Of a stretch of 64,000 nucleotides of DNA, positions 31,625 through 43,328 are shown piece by piece. Position 1 is the stretch's first letter. Every line of letters starts with the position of its first letter. This DNA comes from Musa acuminata AAA Group. Taxonomy: Eukaryota; Streptophyta; Magnoliopsida; Zingiberales; Musaceae. Location: the NCBI RefSeq assembly GCF_036884655.1, contig NC_088340.1:29762501-29826500 (forward strand), written 5' to 3'. The notes beneath the pieces were generated by a model that searched no databases, was not told where the DNA came from, and saw only the letters and a list, made by a program, of their open reading frames with translations. Both the position numbers and the translations under genes were made by a program.

Positions 31625-33172
31625 ATGTCGACGGAACCAAAGTGGAAAGGAGCCATGAATTCTGAGATGGATTCTATGTACTCCAATAAGGTTTGGAACC
31701 TAGTTGATGCACCCGAAGGTATTGTACCCATCGGTTGCAAGTGGATCTTTAAGAAAAAGATCGGAGTAGATGGAAAGGTAGAGACCTATAAAGCAAGGCT
31801 AGTGGCTAAGGGGTATCGTCAAAGGCAAGGTGTTGACTACGACGAAACTTTCTCACCCGTAGCAATGCTAAAATCCATCAGAATTCTATTGGCTATTGCA
31901 GCACACTATGATTATGAGATCTGGCAGATGGATGTGAAAACCGCATTCCTCAACGGGAACCTGGAGGAGGAGGTGTATATGATGCAACCTGAGGGATTCG
32001 TGTCCAAGAACTGCCCAGATAAGGTGTGTAGGTTGCTTAGATCCATTTATGGACTAAAGCAAGCTTCCCGAAGTTGGAACATAAGATTTGATGAGGCAAT
32101 CAGATCTTATGACTTCGTTAAGAACGAAGATGAGCCTTGTGTATACAGAAAGGTAAGTGGGAGCGCTATTAGCTTTTTGGTGTTATATGTGGATGACATC
32201 CTCATCATTGGGAATGACATAGGAATGCTATCCACAATAAAGGCTTGGTTATCTAGACACTTCTCCATGAAGGACTTAGGAGAAGCATCTTATATCTTGG
32301 GGATTAGAATCTATAGAGATAGATCCAAAAGGATGCTTGGCTTGTCCCAGTCCAGGTACATAGAAACTATTGTCAAAAGGTTTGGCATGGAAAATTCCAA
32401 AAGAGGTCTCATACCGATGAGACATGGGATATCGCTTTCTACGAGTATGTCCCCAAAGACTCCAGAAGAAAGGGCGAACATGGATATGATACCTTATGCC
32501 TCAGCAATAGGGTCTATCATGTATGCCATGCTATGTACTAGGCCTGATATAGCGCATGCTCTGAGTGTCACGAGCAGGTATCAGGCGGATCCAGGCTTGG
32601 AGCACTGGAAAGCAGTAAAGTGTATCCTTAAGTACTTGAGAAGGACTAAGGATCTTTTACTAGTATATGGAGGTAATAGCCTTAAGGTTGAAGGCTACAC
32701 TGACTCAAGTTTTCAGTCTGATGTCGATGATAGCAAGTCGAATTCAGGGTATGTGTACACCTTGAATGGAGGAGCAGTGTGCTGGAAGAGTTCCAAGCAA
32801 GATACCACTGCTGACTCGACCACAGAGGCGGAGTACATTGCTGCATCAGATGCAGCAAAGGAGGGAGTCTGGTTGAAGAAGTTCATCACAGATTTGGGAG
32901 TCGTGCCGGATAGTGAGGAGCCGATTTCCCTATATTGCGACAACAACGGGGCAATTGCTCAAGCGAAGGAACCTAGGTCTCATCAGAAATCTAAGCATGT
33001 TCTGAGGAGGTTCCACCTTATCAGAGAGATCGTGACCCGAGGAGATGTAGCAGTGGAAAGAGTTCCATCCGAAGATAACATTGTAGATCCACTAATAAAG
33101 CCATTGTCTCAGATTGTCTTTGAGCGTCACAGGGGTCTGATGGGGATCAGACACATAGGTGATTGGCTTTAG
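31625..33172 (+). CDS. Element J reverse transcriptase-RNase H (intact frame)
   Basis: A 515-residue open frame, the only long undamaged element gene here. RT: VWNLVDAPEGIVPIGCKWIF (23-42), [20 protein letters not shown], catalytic Asp in QMDVKTAFLNG (Asp103), IYGLKQASRSW and YVDDILIIG (188-191). The connection region has YASAIGSIMYAM and TRPDIAHAL. RNase H: GYTDSSFQSD, STTEAEYIAASDA and YCDNNGAIAQA, with SKHVLRRFHLIRE near the end; all the acids I look for are present. It lacks gag, protease and integrase normally fused before it, so it begins at an ATG created or exposed by the deletion. Whether that ATG is used is unknown. The stop is followed within 15 bp by the polypurine tract AAGTGGGAGAT. 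Confidence 0.95.
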   Translation: MSTEPKWKGAMNSEMDSMYSNKVWNLVDAPEGIVPIGCKWIFKKKIGVDGKVETYKARLVAKGYRQRQGVDYDETFSPVAMLKSIRILLAIAAHYDYEIWQMDVKTAFLNGNLEEEVYMMQPEGFVSKNCPDKVCRLLRSIYGLKQASRSWNIRFDEAIRSYDFVKNEDEPCVYRKVSGSAISFLVLYVDDILIIGNDIGMLSTIKAWLSRHFSMKDLGEASYILGIRIYRDRSKRMLGLSQSRYIETIVKRFGMENSKRGLIPMRHGISLSTSMSPKTPEERANMDMIPYASAIGSIMYAMLCTRPDIAHALSVTSRYQADPGLEHWKAVKCILKYLRRTKDLLLVYGGNSLKVEGYTDSSFQSDVDDSKSNSGYVYTLNGGAVCWKSSKQDTTADSTTEAEYIAASDAAKEGVWLKKFITDLGVVPDSEEPISLYCDNNGAIAQAKEPRSHQKSKHVLRRFHLIREIVTRGDVAVERVPSEDNIVDPLIKPLSQIVFERHRGLMGIRHIGDWL

Positions 33173-33186
33173 GTCAAGTGGGAGAT

Positions 33187-34684
33187 TGCTAGTCATAAGT
33201 GCCCAGCAAGCCAATCACGTGAGTGATGGCACGTGTGACTTGATACAGAATCTTTTTGCTTATTATATTTTGGCATATATCACTTTATAACTATTGCATA
33301 AATGCATATATATTGTGATGTCCTTGGATTTGTGCAATGGGAATCGGATCGTGATGAGATCACGATAATGAGATCGATTCACCTTTAAACACATATCCTA
33401 AATAATCCCGGTCATAGGTTACTCGAGAGGGACATCGTGATAACCGGATAGACTGGTGTGCTGTATACCCGTCCATATGATGGATGCAGCTGGTCTCATA
33501 GCTGCTCGTGTAGGGACACTAGGGATACAGTACAGGTGCTCATTGGAGAATGAGTTCACTGATTGATCCGCTTACGGAATGCTGGATGGTTGATGATGCC
33601 TTATTGTCAGACAACAATTCCGTAGTCCTAGTGGTGTATCTGGTTCTTAGACTTGAGACACCAAGGATGTCCTGTATGAGTGCTCCACTCTTTGATACCA
33701 GACTTATAGGTTTGGCTGTTCCCAGATCTAGTACAGCTGGTCATTGGGAGTGGTAGTCGACCTTACGAGGGCTATTGAGTGTCGATAGAGGATCATCCAC
33801 TCTCGGTATCATGAGAGGAATATCCCATGTGTTCTTGCTCAGACAAATCCCTGGCTAGGGTCATTCGGGTTGAGAGAGAAAGAGTTCTCCGGGAGAATCC
33901 GATTAGAGCGAGACTCGAGTAGAAACCGTATGGGTCTGACAGCACCATGCTCGATATACGGTCTCTGGGATATTAGATGGATGAGGGACTATAGGTACAT
34001 GGTAACTGAGGACAGACAGGTCCAATGGATTGGATTCCCCTGTATCGTCTGGGGACTACGGCGTAGTGGCCTAGTACTTCCGTAGTCGATGAGTCGAGTG
34101 AATTATTACAGAGATAATAATTCACTTAGTTAGAAGGAGTTCTGACAGGTATGACTCACGGCCAGCTCGATATTGGGCCTAGAGGGTCACACACATATGG
34201 TAGGCATTGCGATGAGTAGAGGTTCGGATATGAGATATCCGACGGAGCCCTTGTCTTATTGGATGCAGATCCAATACCCACTAGGGAAAGGACCCATTAG
34301 GGTTTTGACACGGGATCTCTATAAATAGGAGGGATTCACAGCCTCATAGGCTAGAGTCTTTGCTTGCCCTTCCTATTCTCCTCTCCCTCTCCACCTCAGA
34401 GTAGGCCTGGAGTTTTGAGGAGCGTCGTCGCAACCCTGTTGTGTGGATCACCGCTAGAGAGGAGGACGCTTGACCTCCTTCACCCTCTCCTAAGGATCTG
34501 CAAGGAAACAGGGATATACGATCTCCCTAGGTAACACAATCTCTATACGCAGTTTTGTGTTTTTGCGGATTTTGCGCACCAATCTTCGCACGACGATGAA
34601 CATCTTTTTGGGAATCGGGGATTTTTGTTTTCTTGTTCTTCCGCTGCGCATATGATGTCGCCCCCCCCCTATGATTTCCCAACA
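33187..34684 (+). repeat. 3' LTR of element J
   Basis: 1498 bp, uninterrupted, same ends as the 5' LTR and very few substitutions by eye (for example TTGGCATA against TTGACGTA near the start). Confidence 0.95.
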
Positions 34685-34689
34685 CTAGG

Positions 34690-35696
34690 CCCTTAACATG
34701 CCTTAATTGGGCCGATTGGAGCAGCTCATTCGGCCTCTGAATTCTTGGCCAACGGTGGCACTGCCTGGGAGACTCGGTCTCTCAGGAATTCTGGGCGGTG
34801 GTACCGCCCCTGTCAGGTGGTAGTATCACTGGCAATTATTACTGCCAGTGGTGGTACCGCCCCTGTCAGGAGATGGTACCGCTAGAGCTCGATCTCCAAG
34901 CTTTGTCAAGCGGTGGTACCGCCTAGTGGTAGATATCAAGTGGTAGTACCATCCAGTAATGGCAGTCGTACCGCTAGGACCCCGGAAATCCAGGATTGGA
35001 TACTTTTAGGCTCCATCTTTGAACACATTGCGGCCTATAAAAACCTCACCCTTTCTTGCATGAAAGGAAACGAAATCTTGAAATACTCTTGAGTCTTTGA
35101 GGCCTTAAAGTATTATAAAAGCTAGTGTTCTCCTCTTTCTTTTTAAGTATTGAGATCATTCAAGAGAGGAGTGAAACTTGTAAGGGTTGTCTCCTAAGCT
35201 CGGCAAAAGGAGAAAAGCTATAAAAGGGTGGTTGGCCTTCACCTATTGAAGGAAGCCTCTAGTGGATGTCGGTGACCTCATCGGACGAGGAAGCCGAAAG
35301 TGGATGTAGGTCACGTTTAACCAAACAACTCTAAAACTCGGTTTGCATTTACTTTGAGCAACTTTCTTTTATAGCAAACTACCTCTCCTCCTTACTGTGC
35401 TTTAACTATGTCTACATATGCTTTGACGTAAACATCTTCCGAGATCGGCTTTAATCATACGAAGACTTTACGAAACCAACGCTTTTCATTTGTGCAACTT
35501 ACATTGCTGCAAATCACCTTAGTCTTCTCTTGCATTTTCACTTAAGGTTTTAAGTTCAAATTCCTTTCGAAACGGATTCAGTTGAGATCATTCTCGTTGA
35601 GTTAGCTTTAATTGAAATAAGGTTTTTGAAATCACGAAAGTTTTTTGCTGCACTAATTCACCCTCCCCCCCTCTTAGTGCGCTCTTAATCCTAACA
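34690..35696 (+). repeat. 3' LTR of copia B, segment 3
   Basis: Rest of B's LTR after J: dyad-motif block (about 34795-34980), TATA box CCTATAAAAACC (about 35034) and the terminus CTAACA at 35696, followed by target duplication TAGTT. Confidence 0.93.
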
Positions 35697-35701
35697 TAGT
35701 T

Positions 35702-36269
35702 AACTTAAACACATAATTAGGAAAAAAAAGTTCTCAAATCTGGGTGGTTGTTCAACATACACTTCTTCATAAATAAAGGCATTTAAGAAAACACATTTAA
35801 CATCCATTTGAAATAACTTAAAATTACTACTACTAGCATAGGCAAAGCAAGGAGCATTTTTATGGCTTCTAATCTTGCCATAGGAGCGAAAGTTTCTTCG
35901 TAATCGATACCTTCTTATTGGTTGAAAGCCTTGGCCACTAGTCTAGCTTTGTTTCTAACCACGATACCAAATTCATCTTGCTTATTTCTAAAGACCCATT
36001 TAGTACCGATAACTAAATGGTCACTAGGTCTCGGAACAAGCTCACACACCTCATTTTTCTCAAATTGGTTCAACTCTTCTTGCATTGTGATAACCCATGA
36101 ATAATCTTTCAAGGCCTTGTCAATGCATTTAGGTTCAATTTGAGAAGGAAAAGTGACATTGACATAAAAAAATTTAAGAGAAGAACGAGTTTGAACCCAT
36201 TTTGATGTGTCTCCTATGATTAACTCCTTAGGATGAGCATCTACATACTTCCATTCCCTGGGTAAGGAT
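35702..36269 (-). pseudogene. Copia A reverse transcriptase, N-terminal part (part 2 of split pol)
   Basis: Upstream continuation of 1-980. On the minus strand from 36269: [40 protein letters not shown], then a stop in NQ-stop-EGIDYEE where copia C has GAA. Next are the ETFAP and LLAL regions and finally PNYVFKLT at the B insertion point. A 5-bp duplication near 35842-35850 (GCAAAGCAAGG against GCAAGG in C) shifts the frame. It is cut at 36269 by element D. Confidence 0.9.
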
Positions 36270-36351
36270 TGTTGAATCTTGGATTTTGATGATGAAATCA
36301 ATTCATATGTTTGATCTAATCTGTGTTTTAAGTGACGCAGGACTAGCTTCA

Positions 36352-36785
36352 TGTTAGGACTCTAGCTATGAGAGTCCTAATTGAGAGGGGCATTTATATT
36401 AACCTACCTAGCTGACCCCTATTAAAGAGATGAAGAGGCCGATTAGGGTTAGGAGGTTATTTTTTAGAGAAGCATTAGGAGTTGTAAAGGAATAGGAGTC
36501 TTGAGTAGGAATCCTATTAGAAGTTGTTCTTAGAGAAGCATTAGGAGTTGTAAAGGAATATGAGTCTTGAGTAGGAGTCTTATTAGGAGTTAGTGCTTAG
36601 AAGCCCTATAAATAGTCATGTATTCATCCTCTTTTAACAAGTAATAGATGAATCTTTTCTGCAGCCTTTGAGCAGCAATTTGGAGGAAGAAACCCCTATA
36701 GAGTTCCAAGGAGGCTGATCCCCTAAAGAGATCAACCCCAAGCTTAGAATCTGTAAGGGTTCTATCCTCTGGTATCAGAGCAGCA
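36352..36785 (+). repeat. 5' LTR and primer site of gypsy G1
   Basis: LTR 36352-36767 with internal near-repeats GAAGCATTAGGAGTTGTAAA (about 36469 and 36534), the TATA-like CCTATAAATAG at about 36604, and primer site TGGTATCAGAGCAGC from 36770. The end is CTATCC here and CTATCA in the 3' copy. Confidence 0.9.
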
Positions 36786-37788
36786 TTCTTGGCATCTCAC
36801 TGTCCTTCCACAGCTATCCATCAACCCTCCACAGCCACCCAAAGTAATTCCCACAATTGCTTAAAAGATCGTTGCCAAATTTCGTCATCATCTCCACCAC
36901 CGCAGATCATCCTTTGATCTCCCCGTGAATTGTAATAGGTTCTGGTTTCCTATATTATTGCTGCTATAATTTAGTTATCCTTATTAAAAATCCAAAAAAA
37001 ATTGTTTCTATATTCCTGCGAATTCCTTTCGTCGTAAAAGTCATCATCTTTGCGAACGAAGGATTGCAACAAAAAATTTCAGCCGCATATTATTGCCTTA
37101 ATAGATCTATTGGTAACCCTTTTTGAACGAAATTTCTTATACACTTTATAGATCATCTTGGCTTCCATCTAAGATTGATTTATTAAAGAATTCATCTTTA
37201 AAAATGTTCTTGTGTTGCTACAAATTTTCATCATAGACCGCTGAAATTTTTCGATGAGAATTCTGCTATCGCAACTTGCACCAATTTCTTTGCTATTATA
37301 CTGCCAAAATTTTCTTAATTAAATTGGTCATCTTTGCTGTTTTATAAATTGAGATTTTGTTGTCGAATTCCCTCCTTAAATCTCTTGGTTTTTGCTAGAA
37401 ATTTCGTCAAGAAACCATTGTTTCTTCGACGATAATTTTGCTCTTACAAGACAACACATATATGTAGCAACTTCTACTAGTTTCTATCAAATCTTTGCTT
37501 CCATCTACCATAGATCTAAAACTTTTTTCCCTAACCTTCATCCATTACCATCACAGCCCTAAAACTCTATTAAACCACACCCTCAAACTGCATCCAAAAC
37601 AGTCATAAAATAAGCCTAAATCGTAGCCTACATCTACCAATCCACCAACCCTTTCAACCACCACTTCTCTTAACCTATACATGCCTTTAAGCTGACAACA
37701 AAAGAGCGATCTTAATATTATAGATTTGGAAGCATATACTATGATATCTGAGGAGGCAATCAATATTAAATTCGAAGTCTTCGAGGCA
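36786..37788 (+). other. Leader of gypsy G1
   Basis: About 1 kb between primer site and gag, pyrimidine-rich, with no coding signal. Confidence 0.7.
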
Positions 37789-38700
37789 TGAATGGAGGAT
37801 AAGATTTAGACTCTCTTTACCGAACTCAGTTTGGGCCGACCACCAAGCTCGAAGAAATCACATCAAGGAGAGAGCTCCGACCAATCATGCCAAGCCCGAA
37901 GAGATGACTTCTAAGAGAGGGGAGGTTCTATGACTGATCTCAACTATCCACGCATGAGGGTAGACTTCTCTAGATAGGAAGAAGGAGACTTGATTGGTTA
38001 GATCACGCGCACGGAGCGATATTTTCGGTACCATAAAACGACAGACGCATCTATGGTGGAAATTACAGCTATGCATCTTGAAGGGGATGTCATACAGTAG
38101 TTTGACTAGTTTGAACACATTCATAGAGTCCTCTTATAGTGATAATTCAAAGAAGGACTGCTGATCCGCTTCGGACCAACCGATTACGAGAATATTGACG
38201 GACAACTAGCAAAGATCCGACAAACCTCCACCATTCAGGGGTACCAAACTAGGTTTGAAAGGATATCTAATTAAACTCATGATTGGTCAGAAAAATAACT
38301 ATTAGGGATCTTCATTGAGGGCTTAAAGCTAGAGATCCGGGGAGAAGTTAAAGCACGACAACCATACACACTTATGGCAGCCATCTTTTTCGCATGACTT
38401 CAAGAGGAGCGATTGAACCATGAAGCCCGGATGACTAAAGTCACTCCCTAACCAGCAATACCAAAGCCCTCAGCCCCTCCTACTATCAACCAAGCCCCTG
38501 CACCAAAAAGGTTGACAAGAGAAGAGCTTCAGGAGCGATCTGTGAAGGGGTTATATTGGCACAGCGACGAGTCATGGAGCCGCGAGTATCACTGTAAAAA
38601 AGGGAGACTTCTTGTGATTGAACTAGTAGATGAAGAGGTCATTGAATATCCAAAAGAGAGCCTTGAACATGAAGAAGAAGATGCGAAAGAAGAGCTATAA
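37789..38700 (+). pseudogene. Gypsy G1 gag
   Basis: Degenerate Ty3/gypsy gag. Landmarks in broken frames: the start MEDKIQTLF, a KTTDASMVEITAMHLEGD stretch, and IRGEVKARQP near 38335. The last part, 38512-38700, is open: TREELQERSVKGLYWHSDESWSREYHCKKGRLL. Here the knuckle has lost two residues (Tyr and Ser where gypsy G3 has the two leading Cys) and an acidic tail follows. RNA binding would be lost. Confidence 0.82.
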
Positions 38701-39375
38701 TCGACCGACTTTACGGTACATGCACTAGCCGGCTACTCAAACCCGCAAACGATGAAAGTTGGAGGCCTTCTCAAACAACAACCGATCACTATTCTCATCA
38801 ACATGGGCAGCACTAATAACTTCCTAAATAGTAAGGTTGCTACTCGAATGATGCTCCACATCGAAGGTTGCAGCAAGTTCGACGTAAAGGTCACCGACGG
38901 AAGAATCCTAAAGTGCGACCAAAGATGTCTGCAGGTGAAACTATTACTGCAAGACCAAGAAATTGTCACCGACTTCTTCCTCCTACCAATTGATGACTAT
39001 GAGGCTGTGCTTGGCATAGAATACCTAACGATGCTAGGTGATGTCTCTTGGAACTTCTCCAAATTAATTATGAAATTCTACTGCAAAGGCAAACATATCA
39101 TCCTATGCAGTAAGCGGGGAAGCAACGTAATTACCGTTTCGACTCAACGAATGGAGAAAGTTTTGCAAAAGGTAAATGGTGGCTTTTTAATACATCTTCA
39201 GCAGCAAATAGAGGGGAAGAAAATAAAAATTAAAGATCAAAATCTTGCCCAATTGCTTGCTGAATTTGCTAACATTTTTGTCGAGCCGCGCGGTCTTCCT
39301 CCTACTTGGCAACATGACCATTGGATTCCAATCCTTCCGGGCAAGCCACCAGCGAATACTCGGCTGTATTGATAT
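38701..39375 (+). pseudogene. Gypsy G1 aspartic protease
   Basis: Frame open at 38752-39372. The active-site block reads INMGSTNNF where gypsy G2 and G3 have IDTGSTNNF, so catalytic Asp and Thr are both replaced and the enzyme is dead even if made. Downstream conserved parts are FFLLPIDDYEAVLGIEYL and GDVSWNFSKL. The tail GLPPTW-HDHWIPILPGKPP is the normal start of the RT linker. Confidence 0.9.
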
Positions 39376-39917
39376 CCTCACCTCTAGAAGGATGAAATTG
39401 AAAAGATCATAAAGAAGATGCTTGAAACAGGGGTGATTCGGCAAAGTTGCAGCCCCTATTCCTCACCGGTGCTACTTGTACGTAAGAAGGACGAAACTTG
39501 GTGGATGTGCATCGACTACCGAGCTTTAAATAGCATCACCGTCAAGGACAAGTACCTAATACTAGTGGTGGATGAACTTGATGAGTTAAAAGGAGCTCGA
39601 GTCTTCACGAAGTTGGACCTCCGATCCGGTTACCACCAAATTCGGGTATGTAAAGATGATATTCCAAAAACTACATTCCGCACACATAATGACCATTATG
39701 AATTCTTAGTAATGCTTTTGGACTCACTAATGCTCCTTCAACCTTCCAAAGTCTCATGAATGATTTTTTCAGAGCTTTCTTTGTAAATTTATGCTAGTAT
39801 TTTTTGATGATATTCTAATTTACAGCCCTTCTCTTGAGACTCACTTTCAGCATTTATGGGTTGTTATGACGATCCTTCGGGAGAATACTCTTTTTGTTAA
39901 GCAGCCAAAGTGCAGTT
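39376..39917 (+). pseudogene. Gypsy G1 reverse transcriptase (5' part)
   Basis: RT motifs in order: [55 protein letters not shown], then a frameshift after 39720, then VFFDDILIYSPSLETH. The catalytic box is F-F-D-D, with Phe for the usual Tyr. It is cut after KQPKCS at 39917 by copia K and resumes at 48575. Confidence 0.9.
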
Positions 39918-41524
39918 TGTTAGGAAATCTTGGGGGCGACATCACATGCGCAGTAGAAGAACAAGAAAATAAAATAAAATCTCCAATTTTCCAAAAAGAT
40001 GTTCGTCGTCATGCGAAGATTGATACACAAAAATCCGTGAAACAAACTGCGCATAGAATAGATTGTGTTACCTAGGGAGATCGTATATCTCTGTTTCCTT
40101 GCAGATCTATAGGAGAGGGTGAAGGAGGTCAAGCGTCCTCCTCTTTAGTGGTGATCCATATAGCAAGGCTGCGATGATGCTCCTTAAAACTCCAGGCCTG
40201 CTCTGAGGTGGAGAGGGAGAGGAGAATAGGAGAGACAAGCAAAAGCTCTAGCTTATGAACCACTGAATCCCTCCTATTTATAGAGGTCCCTTATCAAACC
40301 CTAATCGATCCTCCCATAGTGGGTATTGGATCTGTATCCAATTACCCAAGCTTTTTAGATTAGTGGATCTCTATCCAATAATCTCTCATGGGCTCTTATT
40401 GGGTCTCGTCCATGGGATCCAATAATTTAGGGGCTTATTGGATATCCAATAAGATAGGGGCTCTGACAGATATCTTATATCTGAACCTCTACTCATTGCA
40501 ATGCCTACCACATGTGTGTGACCCTCTAGGCTCAATATCGAGCTGGCTATGAGTCATACCTGTCAGAACTCCTTCTAACTTAGTAAATTATTATCTCTAT
40601 AATAATTCACTCGACTCATCAACTACGGACGTACTAAGCCACTATGTCGTAGTCCCCAAACGATATAGGGGAATCTAATCCATTGGACCTATCTGTCCTT
40701 AGTTACCATATACCTATAGTCCCTCATCCATCTAATATCTCAGAGAACATATATCGGGCATGGTGCTATCAGACCCATACGGTTTCTTCTCGAGTCTCAC
40801 TCTAATTGGATTCTCCCGAAAAACTCTTTCTCTCTCAATTCGAATGACCCTAGCTAGGGATTTGTTTGAGTAAGAATACATGGGATATTCCTCTTATGAT
40901 GTCGAGAGTGGATGATCCTCTATCGACACTCAATAGCCCTCGTAAGGTCGATTGCCACTCTCAATGACCAACTGTACTAGATCTGGGACATCCAAACCTA
41001 TAAGTCTAGTATCAAAGAGTGGAGCACTCATACAAGACATCCTTGCTATCTCAAGTCTAAGGACCAAATACACCACTAGGATTACGGAATCACTATCTGA
41101 CAATAAGACATCATCAACTATCCAACATTCGTAAGCAGATTAATCAGTGAACTCATTCTCCAATGAGCACCTGTACTGTATCCCTAGTGTCCTCACACGA
41201 GCAACTATGAGACCAGCTGTATCCATCATATGGACCGATATACAGCACACCAGTTTATCCAGTTATCATGATGTCCCTTTGGAGTAATCTATGACCGGGT
41301 TTATTTAGGATCTGTGTTTAAAGGTGAATCGATCTTATTATCATAATCTCATCACCATCCGATTCACATTGCACATATCCAAGGACATCACAATATATAT
41401 ATGCATATACATAATAGTTAATATAAAATGATAAATGCCAAAATATAATAAGCAAAAAGATTTCGTGTCAAGTCACACATGCCATCACTCACGTGATTGG
41501 CTTGTTGGGCACCTATGACTAGCA
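39918..41524 (-). repeat. 3' LTR of copia K
   Basis: The minus strand starts TGCTAGTCATAGGTGCCC at 41524 and ends at 39918 with AAATTTCCTAACA-like sequence (plus strand TGTTAGGAAATC). The polypurine tract AAGTGGGAGAT abuts it at 41525-41535. Confidence 0.9.
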
Positions 41525-41535
41525 ATCTCCCACTT

Positions 41536-43328
41536 GACATAAAGTCAATCACCTATGTGTCTGATCCCCATCAGACCCCTATGATGCTCAAAGACAATCT
41601 GAGATAACGGCTTTGTTAGTGGATCTGCAATGTTATCTTCGGATGAAACTCTTTCCAATGCTACATCTCCTCATATTATAATCTCTCTGATTAGGTGGAA
41701 CCTCCTCAAAATATGCTTAGATTTCTGATGAGACCTGGGTTCCTTCGCTTGAGCAATCGCTTCATTATTGTCGCAATATAAGGAAATCGGCCCTTCGCTA
41801 GCTGGTACGACTCCCAGATCTGTGATGAACTTCTTAACCTAGACTCGCTCCTTTGCTGCATCTGCTACAATAATGTACTCCGCCTTTGTGGTCGAGTCAG
41901 CAGTAGTATCTTGCTTGAAACTCTTTTAGCACACTGCTCCTCCATTCAAGGTGTACATATACCCCAAATTCAACTTGCTAACATTGACATCAGACTGAAA
42001 ACTTGAGTCCATATAGCCTTCAACCCTGAGGCTACTACCTCAATATACTAGTAAAAGATCCTTAGTCATTCTCAAGTACTTAATGAGATACTTTACTGCT
42101 TTCCAATGCTCCAAGCCTGGATCCGCTTGATACCTGCTCGTGACGCTCAGATCATGCACTATATCAGACCTAGTATATAGCATGACATACATGATAGACC
42201 CTATCGCTGAGGCATAAGGTATCATATCCATGTTCACTGTTTCTTCTGGAGTCTTTGGGGACATACTCCTATAAAGCGATATCTCATGTCTCATCGGTAT
42301 GAGACCTCTCTTGGAATTTTTCATGCCAAACCTTTGACAATGGTTTCTATGTACCTAGATTGGGACAAGCCAAGCATCCTCTTGGATCTGTCTCTATAGA
42401 TCTAAATCCCCAAGATATATGATACTTCCCCTAAGTCCTTCATGGAGAAGTGTCTAGATAACTAAGTCTTTACTTTGGATAGCATTCCTACGTCATTCCC
42501 AATAATCAAGATGTCATCCACATATAGCACCAAAAAGATGATAGCGCTCCCACTTACCTTCCTGTACACATAAGGCTCATCTTTGTTCTTAACGAAGTCA
42601 TAAGATCTTATTGCCTCATCAAATTTTATGTTCCAACTTCGGGAAGCTTGCGTTAGTCCATAAATAGATCCAAGTAACCTACACACCTTATCTGGGCAGT
42701 TCTTGGATACAAATCCCTCAGGTTGTATCATATATACCTCCTCCTCGTAGTTCCCATTGAGGAATATGGTTTTCACATCCATCTGCCAGATCACATAATC
42801 ATAATATGCTATAACAACCAATAGAATTCAGATGGATTTTAGAATTGCTGCGGGTGAGAAGGTTTCGTCATAGTCAACACTTTACCTTTGACGATACCCC
42901 TTAGCCACTAGCCTTGCTTTATAGGTCTCTACCTTTCCATCTACTCCGATCTTTTTCTTAAAGATCCACTTGCAACCGATAGGTACAATACCTTCGGGTG
43001 TATAAACTAGGTTCCAAACCTTGTTGGAGTACATAGAATCTATCTCAGAATTTATGGCTTCTTGCCACTTCCCGGAGTCTATACTTATAATAACCTCCTC
43101 GTAGGTTTGAGGATCAATGTCCTCAACATCCTTTTCTCTAATATGTCCCATATATCTCTCAGGACAATGGGATACTCTGACAGACCTACGTAAAGTTGAA
43201 ACTTGTATATTAGGTACCTGAACAGACTCGGGCTGTAGAGTGGTGCTTGAGCTTGGTTCTCCAACCTCGCTCAACTCTATAATACTCCTACTATCTCCGT
43301 CAAGAATGTGTTCCTTCTCAAGGAACAC
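41536..43328 (-). pseudogene. Copia K reverse transcriptase and RNase H
   Basis: Open pieces are 42882-43328 (linker and RT start: [32 protein letters not shown]), 42462-42821 (QMDVKTIFLNGN, IYGLTQASRSW, YVDDILIIG) and 42040-42324 (connection: YASAIGSIMYVM). RNase H from 42040 down to 41536 is readable only in broken frames (for example the CDNNEAIAQAKEP region near 41760). It is close to element J's protein. Confidence 0.9.

Larger units (their letters stand above)
28921..34684 (+). mobile_element. Element J: Angela/Tork-like copia lacking gag, protease and integrase
   Basis: Inserted in B's 3' LTR with a perfect target duplication CTAGG (28916-28920 and 34685-34689). The 3' LTR is 1498 bp. 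The 5' LTR is 1671 bp, and taking out a 168-bp insertion plus its 5-bp duplication leaves exactly 1498. The interior has primer site, GC-rich leader, then one open frame for RT and RNase H. Gag, protease and integrase are deleted, with the junction near 31610-31630. LTRs that close in length and sequence point to a recent insertion, so the deleted form was probably moved in trans. Confidence 0.95.
981..35696 (+). mobile_element. Copia B, SIRE/Maximus-like LTR retrotransposon, split by three insertions
   Basis: Full-span plus-strand Ty1/copia element inserted into copia A's reverse transcriptase. The LTRs begin TGTTGAATCT and end CCTAACA. TAGTT at 976-980 and 35697-35701 is a perfect 5-bp target duplication. 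Its own sequence is 981-3367, 19277-24071, 28642-28920 and 34690-35696, about 10 kb in all. The order is LTR, primer site, gag, zinc knuckles, protease, integrase, reverse transcriptase, RNase H, long non-coding 3' region, polypurine tract, LTR, which is the copia order. Insertions C (in gag), I and J (both in the 3' LTR) each have their own target duplication. Removing them gives LTRs of 1474 and about 1463 bp. Confidence 0.95.
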
